DNA from: Arachis hypogaea
Lineage: Eukaryota; Streptophyta; Magnoliopsida; Fabales; Fabaceae
Direction of reading: 5' to 3'
DNA: 64,000 nt
NCBI RefSeq assembly: GCF_003086295.3
Contig: NC_092043.1
Span: forward strand, 47,706,598 to 47,770,597
A model generated the notes under the pieces. The model saw only the letters and a list, made by a program, of their open reading frames with translations, ran no database searches and had not been told where the DNA came from. Position numbers and translations under genes: made by a program. Position 1 is the stretch's first letter. The number at the start of each line of letters is the position of its first letter. Positions 48,606 to 60,013 of the stretch are shown piece after piece.

Positions 48606-51487
48606 CAGAATGGTTATAAGCTTTCTGGCCGATGCTGGAGTCGCGTTGGTTGTTACAGAATATAATTACTTGCTGCTGTATTTTTATTTAGTTATTTTTC
48701 ATTTCTTGAGGATTAATGATGAAAGAATTTATGTAATTTTCGTCAAGAAATGTCCTATAAATGACAATTTAATTGTCTTGTGCTGCCATGAAGTTCCTTC
48801 TGTACATTGTATGTAAATTGTCGATTGACATAATGGTCGCCCTTGTGTACAAAAGCAGACATACTTCACTTAATTTTAAGAGTACACTGAAAATAGTTCA
48901 TTTTTGTGAGCATATATCAAATTTTGTGCGGTAATCATTTTGGAAACTGGGGAATTTTTTTTTTTTAAACTAGGTTGAGTCATGAGAGTTGAAGTTAAAC
49001 CATACCTATATTGATTAAACCTTTCATGATAACAAAAAAGCAGGACAGAAAAAGTTTTAAAATTGATGTCCTGACAATCTAAATTATTTTACAAATTATT
49101 TAATAATTTTTTTATTCTTTTGAATGACTATATATATGTGGCAGACTAGTGGTTGTAAAGAATAGTTTTGTTTGTTGTTGTGAATTTGTGATGATATATA
49201 ATTGAATGTATGCATAAAATTTAAATTAAATATATTATCTATACATTTAATATATTATTTTCTCATTATATATTTTATTTTATAAAGTTTGGTGTACATT
49301 TTTTTTTCTTGAAACAATCTTATTCATACATGTATCAATAAAAAACTTTTAGTTTGACTAATTTTATATTTATTATTATTAGTTATTAAAAAATATATTA
49401 ATAAACATGTTTCACACTTGTCATTTGAATAATGATCCAAAAGAATAAATTTGCTTGTATGAAAGATTAGAAAAACTCTTCATTTTTTTTTAAATTCAAT
49501 ATAAAAATAGCTTTAAAGTTTAAAATATTGTAAATTCTAATATATGATAATATCGATATCAAAATTTACAAGTAATAAAATAAAGTATTTAAATAAAAAA
49601 AAAAGCCACTATCCTCCTGCGAATATACACATTGTGGACATTATCCATATGTAAACAAAATCCATCAATTCATGGATTGGCCCAATCCAGTCTATTTTAA
49701 ATATTTTGTTGTGGATGTGTTGGTTCGCATATCTTCCATTATTTTTCTTTCTTCAATTCTCGGTTGAGTGTTTATAATATGGAGAAACACCTTCCTAATT
49801 GAATATCATGTCTAGTTTCTTTGATCTTAACATTTATTCTATTATTAACCAATGAATTATAATTCAAATAACATAGTCTTTTTATATTCACCTAAAAAAT
49901 TACGGGTTTAAATTTCTCTATATTTGGTAAAAAAAAATATTTATTCTATTATTATTATTATTAACAAGGATGTATACTTGTATTATATGATGCAACGTGA
50001 ATACTTTATTACATGTGGAGTATGCTTAATTATTTTGATGATGCCATGGAAATTTTTGAAAAAGAAGCCGGTCTGAACTCAGAACTACATCAACATAATT
50101 AAGCAAGCAGCAGTGAAACGTCTGAGTTTTCACTCCTAAATATACACTTTCTAATCTTGTGAGTTTCTATTTCTAGTTAGTCTACATTCCACATTAGGTA
50201 TGGATTTTTTTTAATTTCTAATAATTGTATTTAAAATTCTCATGACGATAATTAATTAATTACTATTGTTAAATTTACTAAAATAGAATATTAATAAATA
50301 TGTAATAAAAAAAACATTCTTTCTTCTAATACTATAATTTTAACTTTATCCTTCTAACCCAAATTCATTATTAATTATTTTTTTATGTTCATTTCTCTTT
50401 AATTATTTATTAATTTTCAATTTAATTAGCCAATTTAATATTAGCTGGGAGACCTTTTTCAACTTCAAACCATGAGAATCATTAGATAATTATTATTATA
50501 TTTCACTAAATTACTTTATATAATTGAGGTCAAATCTTAATTATATATCATAAACACTCCAAGTGATAGAGAGATAATAGAAGTACAAATAATATGAATA
50601 ATAAATTGTCAGGCTTATTAAAACAAAAAGTATTCTACCATATTTATTAACTACAATCCTAATCTTTTATTTTCAATCTTTTTCTTCTTTTACCGCATCC
50701 ACTTTACTCTCCCTTTTCTATCGTCGTGTCATTACCAATACATCTCACCTAGCATTACATTCCTTGATCTCGACGTGCACCTTCTTCTTCCATGCGTCAG
50801 CGCCACTCTTGTTCTCTCTGCAAGTGATGATGCCATTGCACGCCTTCTTCTTCCTTTTGTTACATCGTATCGGTGCGGAACCAGAGGTTTTGTTCCGCTG
50901 CTACTCTAACATTGCACCTTTACTTTTGCTTTTACGTCACTGCGTTTCATCGCATGCTGCTTTGTTTCGATCACTCAAATGGTACGACTTAAATAAATAT
51001 TTATATCTTAGTGAAAAGAACCATCTACATACATAATAAAATAAAAAACATAAACAAATTAAGTAAAATATCAATAGAATATCCAAATAAACATCCATTT
51101 TACAATGAAAAGAATTATCAGCATATATAGTAAAATAAATATTCGATTTAATTGTCAAGAAATTAGTAACGAGACAACAGTTACAAAGTATTGGAGTCGC
51201 AATATAGCGGTAACAATGACGGTAGCACATGATTGTAATACAACAGTTGCAACAAAAATGAAAAATATTCAAAATTATGATTAGAACTAACTAATTCAAA
51301 ATTTAGTTTTTAAAATTAAAATTAACTTTTCTTTTTTTAATTTATTGTTTATTTACAAATTGTTTCCCTGTCCTTCGTCAATATTCATACATAGCCAACA
51401 CCAAAATGAAACTATATATAGGTAGACCGAGAAAATGTCAAATACTGCAGAATCAGCAGCAGTAGGAGGAGCCCATAATCGTCGATC
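48606..51487. other. Intergenic AT-rich DNA
   Basis: This holds the 3' UTR of the F-box gene, then AT-rich DNA without recognisable genes. Small frames at 50764-51036 and 50937-51272 are low-complexity and overlap each other on opposite strands, so both are probably spurious. The last 100 bp form the leader of the lyase gene. Confidence 0.5.
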
Positions 51488-54400
51488 ATGTCCATCATAC
51501 ACACACTCCCTCTCTTCTTCACCTTCCTTCTCCTCTCCCAAGCTCAACCGCCCTCCGGTGCTCCCTCACCGTCACCGTCCTCCGGTGCGCCCTCACCGTC
51601 ACCGCGCTCATCCACTGTTTGTATTATCGGCGCCGGCATCGGTGGTTCCTCTGTCGCTCACTTCCTCCGCGAGTACACTCCTCACTCTTCCGACTTCCCA
51701 ACAAAAATCCTCGTCTTCGAGCGCCGCACCATCGTCGGCGGGCGTATGGCTACCGTCACAATTGCCGGCGACACGTTCGAGGCCGGTGCCTCCATCCTCC
51801 ACCCTAAGAACTTCCACGCCGTGAATTACACCAAAATTCTGGACCTCAAGGTGAAGCCACCGTCGTCGGAGTCGAACTCCATCGGGATCTGGAACGGAGA
51901 GAGGTTCGTTTTCAAAACGGTTAAGATCGGCTCTGATATCCCGCTTGTGAACCAGCTTCTCAAACTGCCATTGATCGATTATATCGTCTCCAATCTTGTG
52001 TCCCTCGTTAATTCGGTGCTCTTGTTTTTCCGTTACGGTTTCTCGCTTCTGAAGATGCAGAGCTTCGTTGAGGTATTGTTTCTCTTCTTGTTAAGATTTA
52101 TGGCTATTTCTAACTTTCTATACATTATGTTAATAACTTAATAGGTTAATATCTAATTATTCTCTATACACATTCATACTTTTAAGTGACATTTATAGTC
52201 CAGTCAACAAAGAGCATTATAGATGGAATTATAGTAAAAATTTATGTAATCACGAGGTTTAGCACAGTTGATGGCTAGCTGAACTCCTTAAAGATCTAGG
52301 TAGGGCCTTAGGGGCTCGATACAGTTCTTTCTCGAAAGAATTAGTCATTGCTTGTTGTGGTGGATGTCCTGGGTTACGATGGTAGTAAAAGTGTTTGTCT
52401 TTATATATTGTACTTAAGTGTGATTTTTAAAGAAAAGTGTCATTGAATTATTGAAAGTAAGTGTTACACATTTATTATGAAAAGTATCTTCTTTTAAGGA
52501 AAATAAGACGGGATGTAATTTTCTTACTGATGAGGTTGTGATGTTTTTTAGAGTGCTGTTAATAGGTTCTTGAAGTTCTATGAAGTTCCTGGTTCGAGGC
52601 CTGTATTTGAGACAGTGGATGAGATGCTGAAATGGGCTGGTTTATATAACTTGACGACAAGGACTTTGCAGGATGAATTGACCGATGTTGGCATGTCTCC
52701 ATTGTTGATCAATGAACTTGTCACGGTGAGAAATTCTTGCTGTCGTTGTTTTTAATAAAGGTTACAATTTGTTTTCACCAGTTCAGCTGGTTAAGATCAC
52801 TTTGGTGTGAAGGGATTGTTTCCTGATTACAGGTTTGCAAGACTGCTTTTTTGTGAATTGCAATGATAATTGTAAATATAACTATTTACGGTGAAAAAAT
52901 ATTATGGATTCTTCAAACATAGAAGCTGAATCTGATGAGTTTGTCGTATTTTGATTTCGTGTGTTGCTTTTTCTGTTTCAATGAAGTACCGATTTTCACA
53001 TTGATGATTAAGTTTATTCAGAAACAATGAAGTTTTATGACATTATAGAACAGATGACTTGTTTGTTACCAAAACAAAACCTACAGTTCTTGCTTAGGAT
53101 ATCACTTTTTTTGCAATGAGAATATATTGACGTTTCGTTTTTATGAATTAGAGGTTTGCAGGTAGGCCTCTTATGTTGTCCACATCACTAGTTGCAAACT
53201 GTTAGATCAGTCATAATTTTACACTCCTATGGCAACTTCATGATGGGTTTTATGGCTAATGTAGTTTATTTTAGTCCCATATTAAGTCATCCAAAGCAGA
53301 ATCGTATGAAATATAGAACAGCTCAGCTGAACATGGACCTTTGTTCTGATTGTGCATGCAGGTTATCACACGTATAAATTATGGCCAGAGTGTCTTGATG
53401 AGTGGGCTGGCTGGTGCAGTTTCTCTGGCAGGATCAGGTGGCGGACTATGGGCCATTGAGGGAGGCAACTGGCAAATGGCTGCTGGACTGATCAATCAGT
53501 CTGATGCTGAATTGCACTTGCATGAAGAAATAGTATCCATTGCTAACCTTGGTGATTATTATGAACTCAGCTCCACAAAAGGAAAAAGTTATTCCTGTGA
53601 AGTTGCTGTGGTTGCTACCCCGTTGGATGAGTTGAATATTCAATTTACTCCCCCGGTTTCAGTTCCTAAAAGAAAATTACAGCACACACATACAACTTTT
53701 GTTAGGGGATGTTTAAATCCTGTGAGTATTCTGAAAGATCAATCATATTCTTACTGAGGCTATGTAGTAAGATTTGACATATCATCCTATAATGTCTGAT
53801 ATATCTTCTTTTCGTACTATTTTGGTTGGTGCTATTTCTAATGGTGATGCATGGTTGTGCACTAGGTATATTTTGGTCTCAGCCGTGCAACGAAAATTCC
53901 AGAACTTGTTGGCACATTGGAGGATCCTAACATTCCATTTTCAAGCATTTCAGTTCTCAAGAAGCACAATGAAAAAGAATCCACTTTTAAAATATTCTCT
54001 CGACAACCAATGGCAGACACATTACTGGATAAAATCTTCAGGTAACAATATGGAGTGATCACCTTGTCAGTTAACTTTAAACTTTTGCTGATCTGTCCAC
54101 AATATCTACATCAGAAATCTGCTCACTTCAATTAAATAAAGTGGCTAGTCCATGATTTATTGAAGCTATTCTCACACATCAAACCTAAAAACCCTTTGAA
54201 CTCTGTTTAATCACTTGGCCCTAAGGGTGTATAGTGAGTTACATTTTGGAGGGGAAGGAAGAGAAGGGGTTTTGCGAGAGAAATATACTCATAGTCATAG
54301 CTTCTCTTCAAACACTTTTCTCTTTTCTTCTAACCCTTTTACCTTTCCTCCCTTCTCTCAAACTGAAACTCCTGAACACAGATTGAAACATAGATAGGGT

Positions 54401-54979
54401 GCATCAGAGTTTAAGTCAGACATTCACTTCTTAAACTTTCGATTTAAGTGCCTGGCCCATTCCCTTCCCTCCCCACAAAATAAGGGCTTGCTAATGGGTG
54501 CCTAAAGGCACACTTTACCAACACAGAATTTGAATATTTTTGTTTAAGAAAGTTTTTTTCCCTGGTAATATAAATAAAATACATGATAAAGTTAAATAAT
54601 TCTACTTTTGTATCCTTATTTCTTAAAGAGTGGCCCATTTGCAAAAGTCAAACAAGAAAAGAAAATTTTGTACTAGTTTGAGTAAATTTTGGATTGCTCT
54701 GACCCTTGCAGTGCGAGGAATGAGACTATACGGATAGATTGGGCTGCCTACCCTCATTACAAGCCCCCAGAAATATTTGCACCGTTTATATTGGATGGGC
54801 AGCATTTGTACTATGTGAATGCATTTGAAAATGCAGCAAGCACCATGGAGACGAGTGCTGTAGCAGCTGAGAACATAGCCCGACTCATAGCATCAAGATA
54901 TTTTGGCAAAGTAATTGCGTATCCATCTAATAAAGCTACTGCAAGTTCTCAAGCAGTAGATGCTCATTTGGATTTGTGA
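51488..54979 (+). CDS. FCLY: Farnesylcysteine lyase / prenylcysteine oxidase
   Basis: Five exons: 51488-52072, 52552-52725, 53362-53721, 53866-54041 and 54712-54979; all phases agree, giving 520 aa. Residues 1-19 are a hydrophobic signal peptide (LPLFFTFLLLSQAQ). A duplicated SGAPSPSP linker follows, and then the FAD-binding Rossmann motif CIIGAGIGGSS (48-53) with the ERR acidic end of the second strand (VFERRTIVGGRM). Conserved later segments are INYGQSVLMSGLAGAVSLAG, GGLWAIEGGNWQMA and a C-terminal ETSAVAAENIARL block. The family oxidatively cleaves the thioether of farnesylcysteine to farnesal, cysteine and H2O2, recycling prenylated-protein breakdown products; in Arabidopsis loss alters ABA response. 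The signal peptide fits a secretory or vacuolar location. Confidence 0.94.
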
Positions 54980-55455
54980 ATATGCAGTGGCTGTAAGATA
55001 TTGTTAGGTAATTGAACTTGAAGTTCATCAAGTTTAAGTTATGTTGTAATTTTGTATATTATGTTAAGCAAATGAAGGAATGTACAGAGACTGGACAATG
55101 TAGAATTTCTCTTCTCTTGTATTTTCTCAGATAATAATGAATGGGTAGTGATTTTGATTGTTGAGGATTTCGTGGTGTTTCTGCTTGGTTTTATAGGTCC
55201 ATTTACGTGGAAAGTCTAGGTTACTGCTATTACCAGGGCAGGATCATTCTTTTAGCAGAACCAGAGAGAGAATTAGAAATAGGAAGTGGCACACATGAAC
55301 CATGTTTAGGTGATGGGAAATGTGGTTTGAATGTCTCACTCCTCCATTGTGTTGGCACTAATTTTAGCACCTCTAAATTTTGGTGTCATCATTTTATAGA
55401 TAGTAGTAATATTGCATGATACTGCACGTGTGAGCTTCGGTCATGTATAAAAATA
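54980..55455. other. 3' region of the lyase gene
   Basis: A likely 3' UTR to about 55140, then sequence ending at the target duplication of the next MITE. No gene was recognised; the 70-codon frame at 55207-55419 has no family features. Confidence 0.5.
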
Positions 55456-55978
55456 GACTAAATTTTTAAACTGGTCTTTTAGATTTACAGCTTTTACTAT
55501 TTTAGTCCCTTAAATTTAAAATTATCTATTTTGATCTCCGAAATTCAGTTGTGGGTACCATATTGGTCTTTGGTCCCTTTCTAGTATTGAATCAACGAAC
55601 TAAGTACTAAATTAGTTCAAACTTGCCATATTGGACACATAGTTAAATAGCGTCATTTCGTTTTGGCACTTAAATAAGACAAAAATAAAAAGAGGAAAAA
55701 GAGTTTATATAATGTGAAAATCATTATATCTCTCTTTATTTTTTAAAACAACTTTATTTTTGTCTTATTTAAAAGCTAAAATCAAAAGATACTATTTAGC
55801 CATGTCTCTAACGTTGCAAGTCTGAGCTAGCTGAGCATTTCGTTTATTGACTCAACGTAGAAAAGGGTCCAAAAATCGATATGGTGCCTGGAGCTGGATC
55901 TCGGGGCCAGTACAATGAATATTGAATATGAGATACTAAAATAGTGAAAATTGTGAATTTTAGGGTAAAAATTTAGTG
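55456..55978. mobile_element. Foldback MITE with perfect 9-bp target duplication next to tRNA
   Basis: The ends read GACTAAATTTTT (left) and CACTAAATTTTT (right, inverted). Arms 55456-55690 and 55745-55978 match in inverse (actattttag, ggcaccatat / gggtaccatat, aataagacaaaaa). The duplication ATAAAAATA is exact at 55447-55455 and 55979-55987. It has the same family style as the elements at 7509 and 28768 (a TAAAT-type end and phrases like tttagtccc), although the arms differ. Confidence 0.87.
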
Positions 55979-56014
55979 ATAAAAATAAAATATGCAAACA
56001 GCAGTCAAGAAGGC

Positions 56015-56086
56015 GGTCCCATGGTCTAGTGGTCAGGACATTGGACTCTGAATCCAGTAACCCGAGTTCAAATCTCGGTGGGACCT
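56015..56086 (+). tRNA. tRNA-Gln (anticodon CTG)
   Basis: Acceptor stem GGTCCCA pairs with TGGGACC. The D-arm contains TAGTGGTCAGGA. The anticodon stem TTGGA pairs with TCCAG around loop CTCTGAA, giving anticodon CTG (56048-56050), which reads CAG. The T-arm is CCGAG-TTCAAAT-CTCGG. The discriminator base is T at 56086 and there is no encoded CCA or intron. A and B box promoters are internal, and T-rich DNA follows for Pol III termination. It is a standard nuclear tRNA, starting 36 bp after the end of a MITE. Confidence 0.97.
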
Positions 56087-57087
56087 TTCCATTTTTATTT
56101 GGTTTTTTCGTCGGTTTCTGGATATTCAAATGTCACACATGTAAAGAAAGCGCCAATCAAATTAGTCCGTTCAATTTTTTTTATTCCCCTTTCGAACTTC
56201 AGCTATTATTTAGACAATTTTTTTATTCAGTAATGTCCAGCAACTAAAGATTAGTAGTAAATCGTTGAAGCACTAGGGCACAACATTGGCTAATCAATGT
56301 GTTCGGGATATTATTGGCAAATTATACATCTGACTACATGCTTGAGTAACAAAAATACCGAATGTATAAGGTAAACAATGGGAGTTTTCAAGCGAAAACA
56401 ATATGGTTCTTTTCCGGAGATAATTCATGTATAAAATTGAACTATAATATATGTACAAAAATGTCACTTCAAATATCAAAACCAATCAAAGCCCAAGCTA
56501 ATGCATGATATTTGCAACTCAATTTGTAATGAATGGTACAAGCAGACGTGAAAAAGGCCAGATTTGATTCGCCATCAGTTTGCCTAATAGTTGATATAAT
56601 TCACGTGTCATTCCGTAATGGCTAGGTGAGCACCACGGAAGCTACATCAGTGTTTTCTGTCGGGACCAACTCCGTGACTTCAACGAAAAGATAAATTTGT
56701 CCGCGTTTTGAAAAGATCAGAGACATAAATGTATTTTTTAATTTTTTAGAGACAAAAATGTCCACACAAAAAAAAAGTCAAGCCAGACACCTATTTGTCT
56801 TTTACTCAAAAAATTAACTTCATATTGAAAAAACAACACCAACCCTACCCTCCCAACCATTTCCATTCATATATATAAACAAAATTAGCCTAAATTGCTT
56901 CAACGCTTTTCTAAAGTAACTGTTTTCAAAGTTGCATTATTCCATTATTTTTTGTTTCAAAAGACCTGGGAAGTGGGAACTGAAAAGAAAAGCGAAAACG
57001 CGGGAAAATCCTCAGTCTTTTTTAAACGGATTGAGGGAAAGGGCATGTGAATCTTTTTCCCTGCCAAGAACCCTAACGAACCAATCA
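56087..57087. other. Region between tRNA-Gln and the F-box pseudogene
   Basis: Contains one copy of a 0.2-kb duplicated segment (56384-56594) and a repeat-like phrase near 56690-56780 (gacaaaaatgtcc). No gene was recognised. Confidence 0.5.
56384..56594. repeat. Copy 1 of a 0.2-kb direct repeat
   Basis: Nearly identical to 59774-59991, starting gttttcaagcgaaaa and ending at gttga. The two copies, about 3.4 kb apart in the same orientation, flank the F-box pseudogene. Copy 1 lacks a short insertion (attatgt-type) present in copy 2. Confidence 0.93.
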
Positions 57088-58520
57088 ATGGAGCAATCGA
57101 GAATGGAGAAGAAGCTCAAGAGCATCAACGACCTCCATCCTCTCGAGCTGTTACGAGCAATCTTCTGAGGATCCCCATCAAACATCTTGCGTGCCTCAGG
57201 TGCATTTCGAAGCAATGGAACACTCTCATTTCCGATCCCCATTTTGCAAAATCCCATCTTGATCACTCTCTCGCACCCTCCCATACATGCCTCTTCCTCC
57301 AAGACAATTCTCACGCTTGCTCCGTTGACCTCGATGCACTGCTTCAAGATGATAATGATAGCGTTGATACAAGAGCGATCTCTCTCCCTTTCATGAAGAA
57401 GCCACCACCTGTTTCCATCTTCTTGGTTCTTGCAGAGGGTTCGTACTCTTACAATGCAAACCACAGTTTCTTATCCTATGGAACCCGCTAACTGGTTCCA
57501 GCAAAAGAATCTCATACTCTTATATGGATAATGCCGCAACAAGCAATGTTGAGGTCACAAGATGTGCTTCTATATGGCTTTGGTTACAATGTGTCACAAG
57601 ATGACTATGTAGTAGTTGTAGCATATGAGGGTAAAGACGGCGAAAACCATTTTGATTTGTGTTGTTTGAGAAGCAATTCATGGATTAATCTCGATGCTGA
57701 ACTCCCCAAATCATTGGATTGGTCTGACTTGAAACCTAATGGGTTGTTCTGTAACGCTATTCACTGGTCTACTTATGAGTTCTTGAATGACATTCTTATC
57801 TTTGATCTGAAGGAAAGAAGTTTCTCCAAGATAGAAGTGGTGGCAATAGGAAGAGTCCTGTTTAGACCCGGTTTTGTCCTGGTAGGAGGGTGCCTAGCCC
57901 TGTATTTATATGAAGAGAATACAACTGAGATATGGGTGATAAAAGAATACAAAGTGCAGTCGTCTTGGACCCTCTATGAAATTCCTCTCAAATACTTTAA
58001 GCCTCTGTGCTTATCTGCTAATGGGGATATTATTGGAAGATGTTCAGATGATGAAATAGTGTTCTACATATATAATGTCAGTGGAGTGCTGCTCAAACAT
58101 TCTCGGTATCTTTATGGTGAGCTTTCCAACCGCATAAAATTTGTTGTGCATGCGAACAGTCTCATGGCGGTCTCTAGCAGCATCAAGGATAAGAAGATGA
58201 AAAAGGGTATGTAATGTGTGCTTTGCACCATTTTGTTGCAGTTAATTTTGCCTGCATTATGATTGATTAGAAAGAAAAGTAGTATGGATTATGCATTAAG
58301 TTGCAACCAAATGTGAGTTTTGAAGTTCATTAAACCTGTCTTGAAACAATTGAGGTTTTTAAAGATTAATATTATTTCTTTTTAGAGTCTAATGCGGTGA
58401 GTTTTACTGGTTGATCTTACGCAGGCTGTCAGAATAAAAAAGAGGTCAAACAAGGGAATGGAAACAGGGGTAAACAAGGGAACAACTTGGACACTTGATT
58501 CTGTTGTAAATAAAATGTAG
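57088..58520 (+). pseudogene. F-box protein pseudogene with F-box-associated region
   Basis: It begins MEQSRMEKKLKSINDLHPLE. The F-box is broken by a frameshift at the TGA 57166-57168 and resumes in another frame with IPIKHLACLRCISKQWNTL. It shifts frame again near 57425 into SCRGFVLLQCKPQFLILWNP, and once more near 57545-57595 into a long open part ending near 58206 (VVVVAYEGKDGENHFDLCC...). A GT donor (AAG|GTATGT) and an acceptor at 58424 would add a last exon 58425-58520 (AVRIKKRSNKGMETG...). The order of F-box, then WNPLTG, then F-box-associated beta-propeller-like region matches plant FBA-type F-box proteins. At least three frameshifts make function unlikely unless the assembly is wrong here. 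Confidence 0.82.
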
Positions 58521-59773
58521 CATTGGCAAGTTGAGCAGGAAAAAAGCTTCTCAAAACTCTTGTTCTTCCAATACTATTACCTCTTTGAATGGTTCTAAAA
58601 GGCTTACATAACTAATTGCCTTTCCTTCTATGCATTGATGATTGATGGAAGCAATGTAACAGGTTGTGCAATGTATACACAGAATATCACACTTTAGTGT
58701 GAGATTTAACATGTGAACTCCACATTGAAAATTGTGGATTTATCAGTTTATCAATTCACTTTTCTGAATGATTTTCTATTTGCCAAGAGTGAGATGTATT
58801 GGCACCATTAAGTTCCATTTTCTGCATATAAGTACATAAATATAACCCATCTTGACGATAAGTCAAGCAAAAGTGGATTGTTATTCAGGGTTCAGTTTTC
58901 TGGTAGGAAAGTTAAGCATGTTATTTGGGGGGGATTAAGAGCTGATAATAGGAGGTGATAAATGCTGAAATGTTACAGAATAATAATATCAGACTTTCCT
59001 GCTTCAGCATTATTGTTGCATATCTGAGGTCCTTTGACATAATTATTTCTACTTAAATGTCATAAAACTAGTCTTACACTGTTATTAAATAAACAAGGAA
59101 AGGAAAACTCACTCAGTTTTAAAACTAGTCCTTCGAGATTTATAGTATATTGAAAAAAAAAGTTAAGAAATCAACATGCATTTTGAAATGACAATAACTA
59201 ACATGATGAGTGAATATGTTGTTGTACTTATATAACTAACTAGGCCATTCGTTGAAAACCTTTAGTATCAAGAACTCAGGTGACATTATTAATTGTAAAG
59301 TGACATTATTTTTCCTCAAAAGGTGAATTCGAGATATATTACTCTCAATACAATATTTAAGGGAAATCACGTTAACTGACTTAGATTTTGTAGGTTTTCA
59401 GGGAAACACCATATGTATTATTTTACACAGATAAAAGTTTGATGTCTCAACAGATAAATTACACATTTCTTTTTTAAGAAAATATGTACAATTGGTGTTG
59501 GAATTTCAGAAATTATAATGATCCAGCAAGGAACAGTTCATGTGTAGATATTCAGGGGCAACAGCACATGGACAAACATCTCATTCTCCAAATAAAGTTC
59601 TTACTCCAATGAATCTGTATTTTCTGTCTTGAGTGAAGTAGTAATAAACAAATTGAACCTGTAGAAACATCACTATGGTGGTTTCCTACTTTCCTTATCA
59701 CAAGGTAATGGTTAACCCAAGAAATGGAAAATTCTAGCATTCCATGAGAATGAGGGCTTATAACAAGAAACCT
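58521..59773. other. Non-genic DNA after F-box pseudogene
   Basis: AT-rich sequence without a recognisable gene or repeat. It ends at copy 2 of the 0.2-kb repeat. Confidence 0.5.
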
Positions 59774-59991
59774 GTTTTCAAGCGAAAATAATATGGTTCT
59801 TTTCCGGAGATAATTCATGTATAAAATTGAACTATAATATATGTAATTATGTACAAAATGTCACTTCAAATATCAAAACCAATCAAAGCCCAAGCTAATG
59901 CATGATATTTGCAACTCAATTTGTAATGAATGGTACAAGCAGACATGAAAAAGGCCAGATTTGATTCGCCATCCGTTTGCCTAACAGTTGA
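59774..59991. repeat. Copy 2 of the 0.2-kb direct repeat (VPS20 3' region)
   Basis: Matches 56384-56594 in direct orientation with few changes. It ends 22 bp before the stop codon of the minus-strand VPS20 gene, so it probably is the 3' UTR of that gene, and the upstream copy is a duplicate of it. Confidence 0.9.
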
Positions 59992-60013
59992 GAAGCTCCA
60001 GTCACAATGTTCT

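Noticed and set aside
51435..51824. 129-codon plus frame overlapping the lyase first exon
   Set aside because: Out of frame with the FAD-binding motif; Pro/Ser-rich translation is a by-product.
52240..52390. Possible second SINE in the lyase intron
   Set aside because: Some tRNA-like phrases occur (gttgatggctagctgaac, gggctcgatac) but no A-tail or flanking duplication could be found.
57012..57464. 150-codon minus-strand frame opposite the F-box pseudogene
   Set aside because: Antisense to recognisable F-box sequence; no independent support.
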